Positions 19,844 through 30,448 are shown, counted from the first letter of the stretch. The stretch is 64,000 bases of DNA from Halobacteriales archaeon QS_9_68_17 (GCA_003023565.1 PXSA01000040.1:20682-84681); one strand, 5' to 3'. Numbers and translations: made by a program. Notes: generated by a model not told the origin, from the sequence alone.

Positions 19844-21016
19844 ATGGAGCTATCCGACGAGCAACGCGCGGTCCGAGACGTGGTGCGGGAGTTCGCGGAG
19901 GAGGAGATCCGCCCGCTGGCGCGCGAAGCGGACGAGACGCAGTCGTTCCCCGAGGAAGCGTGGGACGGCCTCGCCGACCTCGATCTCACCGGCCTGACGG
20001 TTCCCGAGGAGTACGGCGGCTACGACGCCGACCGGCTGACCTACAGCGTGGTGAACGAGCAGGTCGCCTACGGCATGCTCTCGGTCGCCACCGCGCTCTC
20101 GGTCCACTGCCTCGCGACCTCCTGTATCGCGACGTTCGGGAGCGAGGACCAGAAGGCGCGCTGGCTGCCGGAGATGGTCGACGGCCGCCCGGTCGGCGCG
20201 TTCGCGCTCTCGGAACCCGAGGCCGGATCGAACCCGGCCGAGATGACCACCGAGGCTCGCAGAGAGGGCGACGAGTACGTCATCGACGGCGACAAGCAGT
20301 GGATCACGAACGGCGAGCGCGCGGGCGTCGTCATCGTCTTCGCCAAGACCGACCGCGACGACCCGAACAGCGTCACGCAGTTCCTCGTCCCGAAAGACGC
20401 CGCCGAGGAACCCTCGGCGAGCAGCCGGACTGCGTCCGGCGACGCCGACGGACCGCAGGTCGGCAAGAAGGAGGACAAACTCGGCCTGCGCGCCAGCGAC
20501 ACCACGTCGCTCAGCTTCGACGGCGTGCGGATCCCCGTCGAGAACCGCCTGACTGAGGAGGGGAAGGGGATGAGCGCCGCTCTCTCGATCCTCACCGGCG
20601 GCCGGATCGGCATTGCATCGCAGGCCGTCGGTCTCGCCCAGTCGGCGCTCGACGAGGCGGTCGACTACGCCGGCGAGCGCGAGCAGTTCGGCAAGCCGGT
20701 CGGCGACATCCAGACGATCCGGCACAAACTCGCCGACATGGGGACGCAGGTGCGGGCGAGCCGCCTGCTGACGCGGGACGCCGCCGCCCGCGAGGACCGC
20801 GGCGACGACGTGCGCATGGCTGCGAGCATGGCGAAGTACTTCGCCAGCGAGGCCGCGATGGACGTGACCAACGAGGCGGTCCAGATCCACGGCGGCTACG
20901 GCTACGTCACCGAGGGCGACGTCGAGCGGCTCTACCGCGACGCGAAGATCACCACTATCTACGAGGGCACCAGCGAGGTCCAGAAGACGGTGATCGCCCG
21001 CGAAATGCTGGAGTAG
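19844..21016 (+). CDS. acyl-CoA dehydrogenase
   Basis: MELSDEQRAVRDVVREFAEEEIRPLA, ALSEPEAGSNPAEMTTEA, YGYVTEGDVERLYRDAKITTIYEGTSEVQ. Confidence 0.96.
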   Translation: MELSDEQRAVRDVVREFAEEEIRPLAREADETQSFPEEAWDGLADLDLTGLTVPEEYGGYDADRLTYSVVNEQVAYGMLSVATALSVHCLATSCIATFGSEDQKARWLPEMVDGRPVGAFALSEPEAGSNPAEMTTEARREGDEYVIDGDKQWITNGERAGVVIVFAKTDRDDPNSVTQFLVPKDAAEEPSASSRTASGDADGPQVGKKEDKLGLRASDTTSLSFDGVRIPVENRLTEEGKGMSAALSILTGGRIGIASQAVGLAQSALDEAVDYAGEREQFGKPVGDIQTIRHKLADMGTQVRASRLLTRDAAAREDRGDDVRMAASMAKYFASEAAMDVTNEAVQIHGGYGYVTEGDVERLYRDAKITTIYEGTSEVQKTVIAREMLE

Positions 21017-21049
21017 TCGTCGCGGAGCCTCCGCCGAGCGTCGGTCGAC

Positions 21050-21715
21050 CTACTCCGAGACGGGCGACTCGTCGGGGTCGACCGGACCCGTACCGATCCC
21101 GTCGGCCGCGTCCGACTTCTCGTCGACCGATGCAGAGGCGTCGTTCGTCGGGGTCGTCTCGTCGCCGTTCGACTCCGGATCGTCGTCTCCCCCGTCCGAC
21201 TCGTCGCCGCCGACCGGACTGGCGGGGACGCCGACCATCGTCTCGCCCGGGTCGACGTCGTCGACGACGACCGCGCCCGCACCGACCGCCGCCCCCTCCC
21301 CGACGGTGATGTCGCCGACGAGCGTCGCGTTCGCCCCCATGACGACCTCGTCCTCGACGGTCGGGTGGCGCTTCACCGGCCGTGGGTCGTTCCCGCCGAG
21401 CGTACAGCCGTGATGCATGTGCACGTCGTCGCCGACCTCGGCGGTCTCGCCGATGACGACGCCCGCCCCGTGGTCGATGAACAGGCGGCGACCGATCTGG
21501 GCGGCCGGGTGGATCTCGATCCCCGTGAGAAAGCGGCTGAACTGCGAAAGGAGACGCGCCGTCAGGCGGAACCCGCGGTTCCACAGCGCGTGGGCGATCC
21601 GGTGGAACCACACCGCGTGCAGGCCGGCGTAACACAGCGCAACCTCCAGTTTGCTCTTTGCGGCGGGATCGCGCTCAAGCGCGGCGCGCACGTCCTCGCG
21701 AGGGCCTTCAAGCAT
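21050..21715 (-). CDS. cysE: serine O-acetyltransferase with ~60-aa acidic C-terminal tail
   Basis: Left-handed beta-helix hexapeptides, GIEIHPAAQIGRRLFIDHGAGVVIGETAEVGDDVHMHHGCTLGG. Confidence 0.93.
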   Translation of the reverse strand: MLEGPREDVRAALERDPAAKSKLEVALCYAGLHAVWFHRIAHALWNRGFRLTARLLSQFSRFLTGIEIHPAAQIGRRLFIDHGAGVVIGETAEVGDDVHMHHGCTLGGNDPRPVKRHPTVEDEVVMGANATLVGDITVGEGAAVGAGAVVVDDVDPGETMVGVPASPVGGDESDGGDDDPESNGDETTPTNDASASVDEKSDAADGIGTGPVDPDESPVSE

Positions 21716-21949
21716 GTCGCGTCACCCGTCGGGACGACGGCGGTCGGACGCGCGCGGCGGCCGCTTCCCGACCCGACGGGCGGCACCCACAGCGACACCG
21801 GGTCCGGCGAGCGCGCTCGCGGTCGACGGCGGTGCCGACGGTGTGGCTGTGAGACGCCATACGTACGGATCGGCCGCTCGGACCCAAAACCCGTTCGGTT
21901 CGTCCTGTCGACCGCAGTGCATTTGCGCCGGCGGCGCGTACGGCCGGGC

Positions 21950-22477
21950 GTGCCATACGAGGAGTACGACGCCGTCGTGTACGACCTGGACGGAACCCTC
22001 GTCGACCTCGTCGTCGACTGGGGCGCGGTCGCCGCCGACGTGGAGACGGTGTACGAGGACGCGAGCGTCGATCCCGCCGGCCGGAGCCTGTGGGACCTGT
22101 TAGCGGAAGCGCGCGACCACGGCCTGTTCGACGACGTGAACGCGGCGATCGCCGCACACGAGTGCGAGGGCGCGCGGCGGTCGCGTCGCCTGCCGCTCGC
22201 GGACGAACTGTCGTCGCTCGACCGGCCGGCGGCGGTCTGCTCGCTCAACTGCGCCGAGGCCTGCACCGTCGCGCTGGCGGAGCACGGCTTATCCGAGTTC
22301 GTCGAGGCGGTCGTCGGCCGCGACACCGTCGAGACGTGGAAGCCCGACCCGGAGTCGCTGCTGGCCGCCGTCGAAGCGACCGGCGTCGATCCGTCTCGGG
22401 CGGTGTTCGTCGGCGACTCCGAGCGCGACGCGCGGGCGGCCGAACGCGCGGGCGTTGACTTCGTCTACGTGGACTGA
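21950..22477 (+). CDS. HAD superfamily hydrolase
   Basis: YDAVVYDLDGTLVDL, KPDPESLLAAVEATG, VFVGDSERDARAAERAG; GTG start. Confidence 0.9.
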   Translation: MPYEEYDAVVYDLDGTLVDLVVDWGAVAADVETVYEDASVDPAGRSLWDLLAEARDHGLFDDVNAAIAAHECEGARRSRRLPLADELSSLDRPAAVCSLNCAEACTVALAEHGLSEFVEAVVGRDTVETWKPDPESLLAAVEATGVDPSRAVFVGDSERDARAAERAGVDFVYVD

Positions 22478-22731
22478 ACGCGGCGGCGCTCCCGGAGGAA
22501 GATACCGACGCCGGTCACGAGCCAGACGAGCGCGCCGACTCGGACCGCGAACCCCGCGCGGGCGGCCCACGTGGGGAGCGTGGCGAACAGCGACAGGACC
22601 ACCACCAGCGGGACGCCAGCGAGGATGGTCGTCACGAAGGTGAGCTGCATCACTCGCGCGTAGTCGACCTCGTCTGGGGGCGTCCCGTGGGCCGCGTCCT
22701 CGGCGTCCCCGGAGTCGACGCGTTCGGGCAC
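22465..22731 (-). CDS. small two-TM membrane protein (DUF5822-like)
   Basis: 88-aa ORF with two hydrophobic helices. Confidence 0.75.
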   Translation of the reverse strand: MPERVDSGDAEDAAHGTPPDEVDYARVMQLTFVTTILAGVPLVVVLSLFATLPTWAARAGFAVRVGALVWLVTGVGIFLRERRRVQST

Positions 22732-22783
22732 GGGTAGTGGCTAGGAGCGCGCGGTGTAATGCGTGGCGGTTCGGCGCGGCGGT

Positions 22784-23017
22784 TCACAGCATCGGCCGGG
22801 CGAGGATGTACAGGCCGACCGCGACGGCGGCCGCGCCGAAGGCGCGGACGACGCGGGCGTATCTCGCCGGCGGGTTCCAGCCCTGCCCGTACTGGCCGGG
22901 GTCTCTCGGACCGCGGCCGACCGTCTGCAGTCGGAGGAACGCGCCGGGGAACCCTATCAGGAACAGTCCGAGACCGATCGACAACGCGATCGCGAGGAGT
23001 TCGCGGAGGCCGTACAT
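22784..23017 (-). CDS. small membrane protein
   Basis: MYGLRELLAIALSIGLGLFLIGFPGAFLRLQ...ARVVRAFGAAAVAVGLYILARPML. Confidence 0.7.
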   Translation of the reverse strand: MYGLRELLAIALSIGLGLFLIGFPGAFLRLQTVGRGPRDPGQYGQGWNPPARYARVVRAFGAAAVAVGLYILARPML

Positions 23018-23116
23018 ATCGGAGCGCTCGCACGCCCCCACCGAAAAGGTACCTACGGCGGACGGTCACGGCCGAAGACGCTGTCCTTTTATCGTGAGGA
23101 AAGCGAAGGGTCGCGT

Positions 23117-23929
23117 ATGCCAACCGTTCCGGAGGTCCGTGAGCAGGCCGGGTCGGAGCCGATCACGATGATCACCGCGTACGACGCGCCCACGGCGTCG
23201 CTGGTCGACCGGGCGGACATCGACGTCGTTCTCGTGGGAGACAGCATGGGCAACGTCTCGCTGGGCTACGAGTCGACGCTCCCGGTCACGGTCGAGGAGA
23301 TGGCGAGCAGGACCGGGGCGGTCGTCCGCGGCACGGACGAGGCGCTCGTCGTCGCCGACATGCCCTTCCTCTCCGTCGGGGTGAGCCGCGAACGGAGCGT
23401 CGAGAACGCCGGCCGGATGGTCAAAGAGGAGGGCGCGGACGCGGTGAAACTGGAGTGTGGTTCTCACACCGTCGACCTCACCGAGCGCCTCGTCCGGCTC
23501 GGCGTTCCGGTGATGGCTCACCTCGGCCTGACGCCCCAGCAGGTCAATCAGCTCGGCGGGTTCACGCGACAGGGGACCAGCGACGACGCCGCGCGGGAGA
23601 TCATCGACCTGGCGGTCGAGCACGAGGAGGCGGGCGCGTTCTCGCTCGTCCTCGAACACGTCCCGTCGAACCTGGCCGCGGCGGTCACCGACGCCATCGA
23701 CATCCCCACCATCGGCATCGGCGCGGGCCCGGAGACGGACGGGCAGGTGCTCGTGTTCAACGACGTGGTCGGTCTCAGCGAGCGTGCGCCGCCGTTCGCG
23801 GAGCAGTTCGGCGACGTTCGGAGCGAGATCGAGGGCGCGGTCGGCGACTACGCGGAGGCGGTGCGCTCCGGCGAGTACCCCGCCGAGGAGCACAGCCACG
23901 AGACGGAGTACGACGACCTCGGGTACTGA
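23117..23929 (+). CDS. panB: 3-methyl-2-oxobutanoate hydroxymethyltransferase
   Basis: MITAYDAPTASLVDRADIDVVLVGDSMGNVSLGYESTLPVTVEEM, VPVMAHLGLTPQ, IGIGAGPETDGQVLVFNDVVGL. Confidence 0.97.
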   Translation: MPTVPEVREQAGSEPITMITAYDAPTASLVDRADIDVVLVGDSMGNVSLGYESTLPVTVEEMASRTGAVVRGTDEALVVADMPFLSVGVSRERSVENAGRMVKEEGADAVKLECGSHTVDLTERLVRLGVPVMAHLGLTPQQVNQLGGFTRQGTSDDAAREIIDLAVEHEEAGAFSLVLEHVPSNLAAAVTDAIDIPTIGIGAGPETDGQVLVFNDVVGLSERAPPFAEQFGDVRSEIEGAVGDYAEAVRSGEYPAEEHSHETEYDDLGY

Positions 23930-23936
23930 GCCCCGG

Positions 23937-24710
23937 CTACTCCAGTCCGCTCAGGAAGTTCCCGACCGCCGCGTTGAACGACCCCGGCCGCTCCAGCATC
24001 GCGAGGTGCGCGGCGTCGTCGATGACCGCGAGCGCCGCGTCCGGCAGTTCGTCCGCGAGGTACTCGTGGAACCACGGCGGCGTCAGGCGGTCGTTCTCGC
24101 CGACGGCGGCGAGGGCCGGCACGGCTATCTCGCCGACCCGGTCCCGGACGTCGAACCCGTGGCAGGTCCGGAAGTCCCGCGCCGTCACCTCCCGGCCGCA
24201 CTCGCGCATGGCGGCCTCGGAGAGTTCCACGAGGTCGTCGTCCGGGTCGTCGAACAGCGTCCCGGGCTCGTGGAGGAACTCGACCGCGCGGTCGAAGTCG
24301 TCCGCGAGCCAGCCGAGCAGGTCCTCGTTGACGGAGAGCCGCGCGCCCGTGCCCGCGAGGACGAGCGCCTCGGGGTCGAAGTCGCGCTCCAGCGCGACGT
24401 GCATGACGACGGCTCCGCCGAGCGAGTTGCCGACGAGGACCGCCGCGTCGGTCGCCTCCGCGACCGCGATCACGTCGTCCGCGTACGCGGAGAGGGTGCT
24501 GTACCCCTCCTCCGCGTCGATGTCGTCGGAGTCGCCGTGGCCGGAGAGGTCCATCGCGACGACCGGGCGGTCGTCCGCCAGACGGAACTGCGACTTCCAG
24601 ACCCCTTTGTTGCCGCCGCTGCCGTGGACACACAGGAGCGGCGCGCCGTCGCCGCCCCTGTCGGAGCGCCGGTAGGCCGTCTCGCGGCCCCGGTGCGTGA
24701 CGGTTTCCAT
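23937..24710 (-). CDS. alpha/beta hydrolase
   Basis: LLCVHGSGGNKGVW, VGNSLGGAV nucleophile elbow, C-terminal DDAAHLAMLERP. Confidence 0.93.
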   Translation of the reverse strand: METVTHRGRETAYRRSDRGGDGAPLLCVHGSGGNKGVWKSQFRLADDRPVVAMDLSGHGDSDDIDAEEGYSTLSAYADDVIAVAEATDAAVLVGNSLGGAVVMHVALERDFDPEALVLAGTGARLSVNEDLLGWLADDFDRAVEFLHEPGTLFDDPDDDLVELSEAAMRECGREVTARDFRTCHGFDVRDRVGEIAVPALAAVGENDRLTPPWFHEYLADELPDAALAVIDDAAHLAMLERPGSFNAAVGNFLSGLE

Positions 24711-24866
24711 ACCGTCGGTTCGGCGGGAAACCCCTTAAAACTCGACGCGCCCGTCGGTATCGATCGCTGTGAACCGCAATTCATCCGGAACGCCTTCTGG
24801 CCGTTGCGTGTGGGGATCGTCAACGAAAAGTATAAATACTATTGGAGCTAACTTCGGGTTAGTCAC

Positions 24867-25121
24867 ATGAACATCGACCAGTTCGCGGAGGAGGACGGGC
24901 GGGTCGTCCGCGAGTACGGCTACGGCGACGACGTAGTGATCGCGGCCGACCTCGGTCCGTCGGTTGCCGACGCCGACGTCGACGTGCTGGCGGACACGGC
25001 TATCGTCGTCACCGGCGCGGGCGAGGACGAACCGCGGATCGAACTCGATCTCCCGGAGGGGGACGCGGAAGTGTTTATCAAAAACGGCGTCCTCACTATC
25101 GAACTGAAGGAGGAAGCATGA
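24867..25121 (+). CDS. Hsp20/alpha-crystallin-like small protein preceding CDC48
   Basis: 84 aa, beta-rich VVIAADLGP...[20 protein letters not shown] overlap with the CDC48 start. Confidence 0.75.
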   Translation: MNIDQFAEEDGRVVREYGYGDDVVIAADLGPSVADADVDVLADTAIVVTGAGEDEPRIELDLPEGDAEVFIKNGVLTIELKEEA

Positions 25122-27382
25122 AGCTCACTGTCAAACCACTCAAACAGAAGGACGCGGGGCGGGGACTGGCGGCCATCGACCGGGCTACGATGCAGGAGCT
25201 CGGTCTCGAAAACGGCGACTACATCCTCATCGGGGCCGGCGAGGACCGCGCGGTCGCGCGGGTCTGGCCGGGCTACCCGGAGGACGAGGGCAAGGGCATC
25301 GTCCGCATCGACGGGCGTCTCCGTCAGGAGGCGGACGTCGGCATCGACGACCGCGTGGCCGTCGAGACGGCGGACGTCAGCCCGGCGACCAGCGTGACGG
25401 TCGCGCTCCCCCAGAACCTCCGTATCCGGGGCAACATCGGCCCTCTCGTCCGCGATAAGCTCTCCGGACAGGCCGTCACCGAGGGCCAGACGGTGCCGTT
25501 CCCGCTCTCGTTCGGCCCCATGTCCAGCAGCGGGCAGTCCGTCCCGCTGAAGATCGCGTCGACCGAGCCCGGCGGCACGGTCGTCATTACTGACTCCACC
25601 GACATCCAGATCAGCGAGAAGCCCGCCGAGCAGATCTCCGGCGCGGCGGCGGGTGCCGGCGGCGGCGACACCCCCAGCGTCACCTACGAGGACATCGGCG
25701 GCCTCGACGACGAGCTGGAACAGGTCCGCGAGATGATCGAGTTGCCGATGCGCCACCCCGAGCTGTTCCAGCAGCTCGGCATCGAGCCGCCGAAGGGCGT
25801 CCTCCTACACGGCCCGCCGGGCACCGGGAAGACGCTCATGGCGAAGGCCGTCGCCAACGAGATCGACGCCCACTTCGACACCATCTCCGGCCCGGAGATC
25901 ATGTCGAAGTACTACGGCGAGAGCGAGGAGCAGCTCCGCGAGGTGTTCGAGGAGGCCGAGGACAACGCCCCCGCGATCATCTTCATCGACGAGCTCGACT
26001 CCATCGCCCCCAAGCGCGAGGAGGCGGGCGGCGACGTCGAACGGCGCGTCGTCGCGCAGCTGCTCAGCCTGATGGACGGTCTCGACGAGCGCGGCGAGAT
26101 CATCGTCATCGGCGCGACGAACCGGGTCGACGCCATCGACCCCGCGCTCCGCCGCGGCGGTCGCTTCGACCGCGAGATCGAGATCGGCGTCCCCGACAAG
26201 GAGGGCCGCCGCGAGATCCTGCAGGTCCACACGCGCGGCATGCCGCTGGTCGACGGCATCGACCTCGAGCAGTACGCCGAGAACACCCACGGCTTCGTCG
26301 GCGCGGACCTCGAGTCACTGACGAAGGAAACCGCGATGAACGCGCTCCGGCGCATCCGCCCGGAACTCGACCTCGAGTCCGAGCAGATCGACGCCGACGT
26401 CCTCGACGAGCTACAGGTCACGCAGGAGGACTTCCGCGAGGCGCTGAAGGGGATCGAACCCTCGGCCCTGCGCGAGGTGTTCGTCGAGGTCCCCGACGTC
26501 ACGTGGGAGCAGGTCGGCGGACTGGAAGACACCAAGGAACGCCTCCGTGAGACCGTCCAGTGGCCGCTCGACTATCCCGAGGTGTTCGAGCAGATGGACA
26601 TAGAGGCCGCGAAGGGCGTGCTGATGTACGGCCCCCCGGGCACCGGGAAGACGCTCATGGCGAAGGCCGTCGCCAACGAGAGCCAGAGCAACTTCATCTC
26701 CATCAAGGGTCCCGAACTGCTGAACAAGTTCGTCGGCGAGTCCGAGAAGGGCGTCCGCGACATCTTCAGCAAGGCCCGCGAGAACGCCCCCACGGTGGTG
26801 TTCTTCGACGAGATCGACTCCATCGCGGGCGAGCGCGGCCGCGGTACCGGCGGCGGCAGCGAGGTCGGCGAGCGCGTCGTCTCGCAACTGCTGACCGAAC
26901 TCGACGGCCTCGAAGAACTGGAGGACGTGGTCGTCATCGCGACGACCAACCGCCCGGACCTCATCGACAACGCCCTGCTCCGGCCGGGTCGCCTGGACCG
27001 GCACGTCCACGTGCCCGTCCCCGACGAGGAGGCGCGCGAGAAGATCTTCGAGGTCCACACCCGGAGCAAGCCCCTGGCCGACGACGTCGACCTGGAGTGG
27101 CTCGCCGGCGAAACCGAGGGCTTCGTCGGGGCCGACATCGAAGCGCTCGTCCGCGAGGCCTCGATGACGGCGTCCCGCGAGTTCATCAACTCGGTCGACC
27201 CGGACGAGGTCGGCGACAGCGTCGGGAACGTCCGGGTCAGTCGCGAGCACTTCGAACAGGCGCTCGACGAGGTAACTCCCAGCGTCACCGAGGAGATCCG
27301 CGAGCAGTACGAGGAGATCGAAGAGCAGTTCGACCGGACCGAGGTCGAACCCGAGGAACAGGTCAGCCGGACGTTCCAGTAA
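25118..27382 (+). CDS. CDC48/VCP family AAA+ ATPase
   Basis: N-domain plus two AAA modules (two [18 protein letters not shown] / [18 protein letters not shown]). Confidence 0.98.
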   Translation: MKLTVKPLKQKDAGRGLAAIDRATMQELGLENGDYILIGAGEDRAVARVWPGYPEDEGKGIVRIDGRLRQEADVGIDDRVAVETADVSPATSVTVALPQNLRIRGNIGPLVRDKLSGQAVTEGQTVPFPLSFGPMSSSGQSVPLKIASTEPGGTVVITDSTDIQISEKPAEQISGAAAGAGGGDTPSVTYEDIGGLDDELEQVREMIELPMRHPELFQQLGIEPPKGVLLHGPPGTGKTLMAKAVANEIDAHFDTISGPEIMSKYYGESEEQLREVFEEAEDNAPAIIFIDELDSIAPKREEAGGDVERRVVAQLLSLMDGLDERGEIIVIGATNRVDAIDPALRRGGRFDREIEIGVPDKEGRREILQVHTRGMPLVDGIDLEQYAENTHGFVGADLESLTKETAMNALRRIRPELDLESEQIDADVLDELQVTQEDFREALKGIEPSALREVFVEVPDVTWEQVGGLEDTKERLRETVQWPLDYPEVFEQMDIEAAKGVLMYGPPGTGKTLMAKAVANESQSNFISIKGPELLNKFVGESEKGVRDIFSKARENAPTVVFFDEIDSIAGERGRGTGGGSEVGERVVSQLLTELDGLEELEDVVVIATTNRPDLIDNALLRPGRLDRHVHVPVPDEEAREKIFEVHTRSKPLADDVDLEWLAGETEGFVGADIEALVREASMTASREFINSVDPDEVGDSVGNVRVSREHFEQALDEVTPSVTEEIREQYEEIEEQFDRTEVEPEEQVSRTFQ

Positions 27383-27456
27383 GACGGGCGGCGACCGTCG
27401 TCACACCGTTTTACCCTCCCGCTCCTTTTTTGAGTCTCCGATACAGAGCATAGAAC

Positions 27457-27933
27457 ATGGCCAGTTCGACCACCAACACCCTCCTGAAAGCCCTCGGCGC
27501 GGCAGTCCTCGTGATGGTCCTCCTGAGCGTCGTGGGGACCATCGTCTCCATCGTGATGGGCGTCGTCGCCACCGTCGTCTCGCTGGTCCTGTCGTTGCTG
27601 GTTCTCGGCGTCGTCGCGTGGGCCGTTCTCGGCCTGGTCTCCTTTCTCGGTGATGACTCCACCGCGGCGACCGGACGCCGCGGGAAGCCGTGGGACGACG
27701 CGGTGACCGAGAGCCGGGGATGGCGCAAGCACCTCCCCGGCGGCGGGGACACGACCGGGACCCGACGCGACGACCCCGCGGACCGACTTCGCGAGCGGTA
27801 CGTCGCCGGCGAGATCGACGAGGCCGAGTTCGAACGGCGCATGGACCGACTGCTGGATCGCGACTCGACCGACAGAACGGGCGGACGGAACGGGACCGGT
27901 CGGAGCAGCCGCGACCGGAACTGGGAGCGGTAA
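27457..27933 (+). CDS. SHOCT-domain membrane protein
   Basis: N-terminal TM stretch, C-terminal DRLRERYVAGEIDEAEFERRMDRLL. Confidence 0.88.
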   Translation: MASSTTNTLLKALGAAVLVMVLLSVVGTIVSIVMGVVATVVSLVLSLLVLGVVAWAVLGLVSFLGDDSTAATGRRGKPWDDAVTESRGWRKHLPGGGDTTGTRRDDPADRLRERYVAGEIDEAEFERRMDRLLDRDSTDRTGGRNGTGRSSRDRNWER

Positions 27934-27939
27934 CCGTCG

Positions 27940-28160
27940 CCCGGAGCAGCCGCGACCTCCAGGTCCGAGAGGATCCCTTCGGCGTGATCCTCCGGTGAGA
28001 CGCCCTCGTGCGCGCGTCGTATCGCTCCGTCCGGCCCGATGACGTACGTGTTCCGGAACACGCCGTCGAAGGCGTCGCCGAACGTCTGCTTCTCGCCGTC
28101 TGAGTCGTACGGCGTCGCCACCTCGCCGAACTCGTCCGAGAGGGGGGTGTACGGGATCTT
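27940..28160 (-). pseudogene. C-terminal remnant of a peroxiredoxin (peroxidatic Cys half missing)
   Basis: LKIPYTPLSDEFGEVATPYDSDGEKQTFGDAFDGVFRNTYVIGPDGAIRRAHEGVSPEDHAEGILSDLE without upstream thioredoxin-fold half. Confidence 0.75.
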
Positions 28161-29152
28161 CAGTCGAGGCGCTTTGCGGCGTCGCGCTGGACTAGCGGTT
28201 CGACGTTCTGTTCGGGGAGCGTGACGACGTCCTCGGCGGTGAGGTCGTACTCCCGCTCGTCGACGCCGAGGATCTGCCCGACGTCCTGCGTGATCCGGAC
28301 CGTGACGCGGTCGGTGTCCGCGGCGACTTCGGACGCGGCCGCGTCGGCCGGTCCGGCGGAAGACGCGCCCTCGCCGACCCACTCGCCGTCGGCGACCGTC
28401 TCGTCGCCCGCCGAGTCCCGTCTCGGCGCGTCGGTGTCGGCAGTGCCGGCGGGATCAGGGGCCATCGCCGGACCCGATGCGGTCGGGGCGTCCGCCGGCG
28501 TCCTGGCGTCGCTCGGATCCGCGTCTACCGCTCCCGGGTCGGCTTCGTCCGGGCCGTCCGCCGAGGCGCGCTGTCGCTCCGCCTCTGCGACTGGGTCCGG
28601 AACGCCGTTTCCCGGCTCCGGCGGTGACTCCGGATCGCTCGCTCCGTCCGCAACGTCCGGGTCGTCGCCCATCAGGTCGGCGGCGCTGACGCCGCCGTCG
28701 TCGGCCGTCGAGGGGTCGGGAGTCGGGTCGTCGGGGGCGGGTTCGGCGTCGCCGGACGCCGCGTCCTCGCCGGCCAGCACGTCCAGCACGCGGCCCTTGT
28801 TCGCCTCGATGCGGTCGACGATGTCTGCGAACAGCTCCTTCTCCTCGGTCGTCAGCCCCTCTTCGTCGGACGGCATCCCGGCCGCCGCGAAGCTGGCTCG
28901 CTTGACGATCTTGCCCATCCGCCGCTCGTACACCGCCTCCACGACCTCCTCGGCGGTCTCTATCTCGTCGGTAAGCCGACCCACTTCGGGGTTCGAGAAC
29001 GGGTCGTCGGCCTCCTCGGCCGCGCGGTCCCGCTGGGCCTTGAGGCCGGCGACGTACTGGCCTACGTCCTCGTAGAACGAGTCGCGGAGACGCTGCAGGC
29101 TGTCCTTCCGGCGTTCCTTGTTCTGGACAGACCGCAGTTCGTCTAAGTTCAT
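28160..29152 (-). CDS. archaeal GINS complex protein (Gins51-type)
   Basis: MNLDELRSVQNKERRKDSLQRLRDSFYEDVGQYV..., adjacent to priS; Asp/Ala/Pro-rich linker then conserved C-terminal RVTQDVGQILGVDEREYDLTAEDVVTLPEQNVEPLVQRDAAKRLD. Confidence 0.85.
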   Translation of the reverse strand: MNLDELRSVQNKERRKDSLQRLRDSFYEDVGQYVAGLKAQRDRAAEEADDPFSNPEVGRLTDEIETAEEVVEAVYERRMGKIVKRASFAAAGMPSDEEGLTTEEKELFADIVDRIEANKGRVLDVLAGEDAASGDAEPAPDDPTPDPSTADDGGVSAADLMGDDPDVADGASDPESPPEPGNGVPDPVAEAERQRASADGPDEADPGAVDADPSDARTPADAPTASGPAMAPDPAGTADTDAPRRDSAGDETVADGEWVGEGASSAGPADAAASEVAADTDRVTVRITQDVGQILGVDEREYDLTAEDVVTLPEQNVEPLVQRDAAKRLD

Positions 29153-30357
29153 TCTTCACCTTTCTCCGCGTCGCCGCGGGCCATCAGGAAGACGCCCACG
29201 TGCTCCGGTAGTGTCTGTGCACCGTCCGAAACCGTAAAGGTATGGTCACCGAGAGAGACGTCGCCGTAATCGGGGTTGCCGACCGGCGGCAGGCCCGTCA
29301 CGTCGGTCACGTCGACGTTGATCGAGTTCCCGCGGAACGTCTCCGGGACGGCGTCGACGAGCGGGTCGAAGTCGTCGAGGTCGTCGCGGTCGAGCCGCTG
29401 GACCTCCAGTCCGCTCCCGCCGTGGAGGCTCCCCGGCAGGCGGATGAGGCGGTTGGTGTCGGTCGTGACCGGTTCGTCGATGGGTGCACTCTCCGTTTCG
29501 AGCACGTCCTCGGCGAGCGTCCGCGCCAGCTGGAAGAAGGCGGGATGAACGTCGACGTTCCCCCCTCGGATCCGGTCGGCGTTCGACCGGGCGGCGGTGA
29601 GCACCGCTTCGGACCGCTCCGCGCCGATGCCGTCGAACTCCTGTAGGCGCTCCAGCGCGTCGTCCTCGTCCAGCCCGAGCAACTCGTCGACGAACGCGTA
29701 GATCCGGTCGTTGACGCGCTTGCTCCACCCGCCCGACGGGTCGAGCGTCCGTTTCTGCGCCGGCGTCTCGCGGCCCATGCCCGCGACGGCCTCCGTGTCG
29801 ACGAGGTCCTCGAAATCGACGTCGATGCCGCGGACGTAGTCGACGACCTCGCGGCGGCGCTCGCTGTCGAGCGCCCGGACGCCCTCGTCGCGGACGTGGA
29901 CGTGGTAGCCCCGCCCGCCGGAGAAGACGACCGTCAGGTCCTCGACGCCGAAGTCGTCTTCGAGGAAGTCGAGCAGGCGCAGGAGCGCGTCCTTGCAGGC
30001 CGCCAGCATCTCGGGGTAGCCGGCCTCTTCGGGGTCGACGCTGGGCAGGTGGTCGGCGTCCAGGTCGAAGACGAGGTCGGCGGAGCGCCACCCCTTCTCG
30101 CCCATCGAGTTCGCGCTCGGTTCCTCGTAGCGCCCGGCGGAGAAGTAGACGTGTCGCGGGCGCTTTCGTTGGAGGAAGTCATCGAGTGAGCCGACGTCGA
30201 ACAGCGACCGGTGTCGGACCATCGTCGTCCCCGGCCCTTTCGTCCACGGGATAAATCCCCACTCGCGGTCGGGGGCGTCCGGCGGGGGCGTGATCGACGT
30301 GCGGCGGTAGTGGTCGCGGAACCGGCCGCGGAGATACCCCCGAGTGCGCTCCTCCAT
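29149..30357 (-). CDS. priS: DNA primase small subunit
   Basis: ADLVFDLDADHLP, VVFSGGRGYHVHV, DTNRLIRLPGSLHGGSG. Confidence 0.96.
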   Translation of the reverse strand: MEERTRGYLRGRFRDHYRRTSITPPPDAPDREWGFIPWTKGPGTTMVRHRSLFDVGSLDDFLQRKRPRHVYFSAGRYEEPSANSMGEKGWRSADLVFDLDADHLPSVDPEEAGYPEMLAACKDALLRLLDFLEDDFGVEDLTVVFSGGRGYHVHVRDEGVRALDSERRREVVDYVRGIDVDFEDLVDTEAVAGMGRETPAQKRTLDPSGGWSKRVNDRIYAFVDELLGLDEDDALERLQEFDGIGAERSEAVLTAARSNADRIRGGNVDVHPAFFQLARTLAEDVLETESAPIDEPVTTDTNRLIRLPGSLHGGSGLEVQRLDRDDLDDFDPLVDAVPETFRGNSINVDVTDVTGLPPVGNPDYGDVSLGDHTFTVSDGAQTLPEHVGVFLMARGDAEKGEE

Positions 30358-30448
30358 GTCGTCACCTCGGTTAACGGGGCGGCGATAAAACAGTGCCGAA
30401 CCGGGTCGTCGAACGGGCCGCCCGCGAGGTGGTCTCCCGAGTGGGTCG

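Noticed and set aside
25118-27382. CDC48 as novel
   Set aside because: Ordinary conserved archaeal VCP/CDC48.
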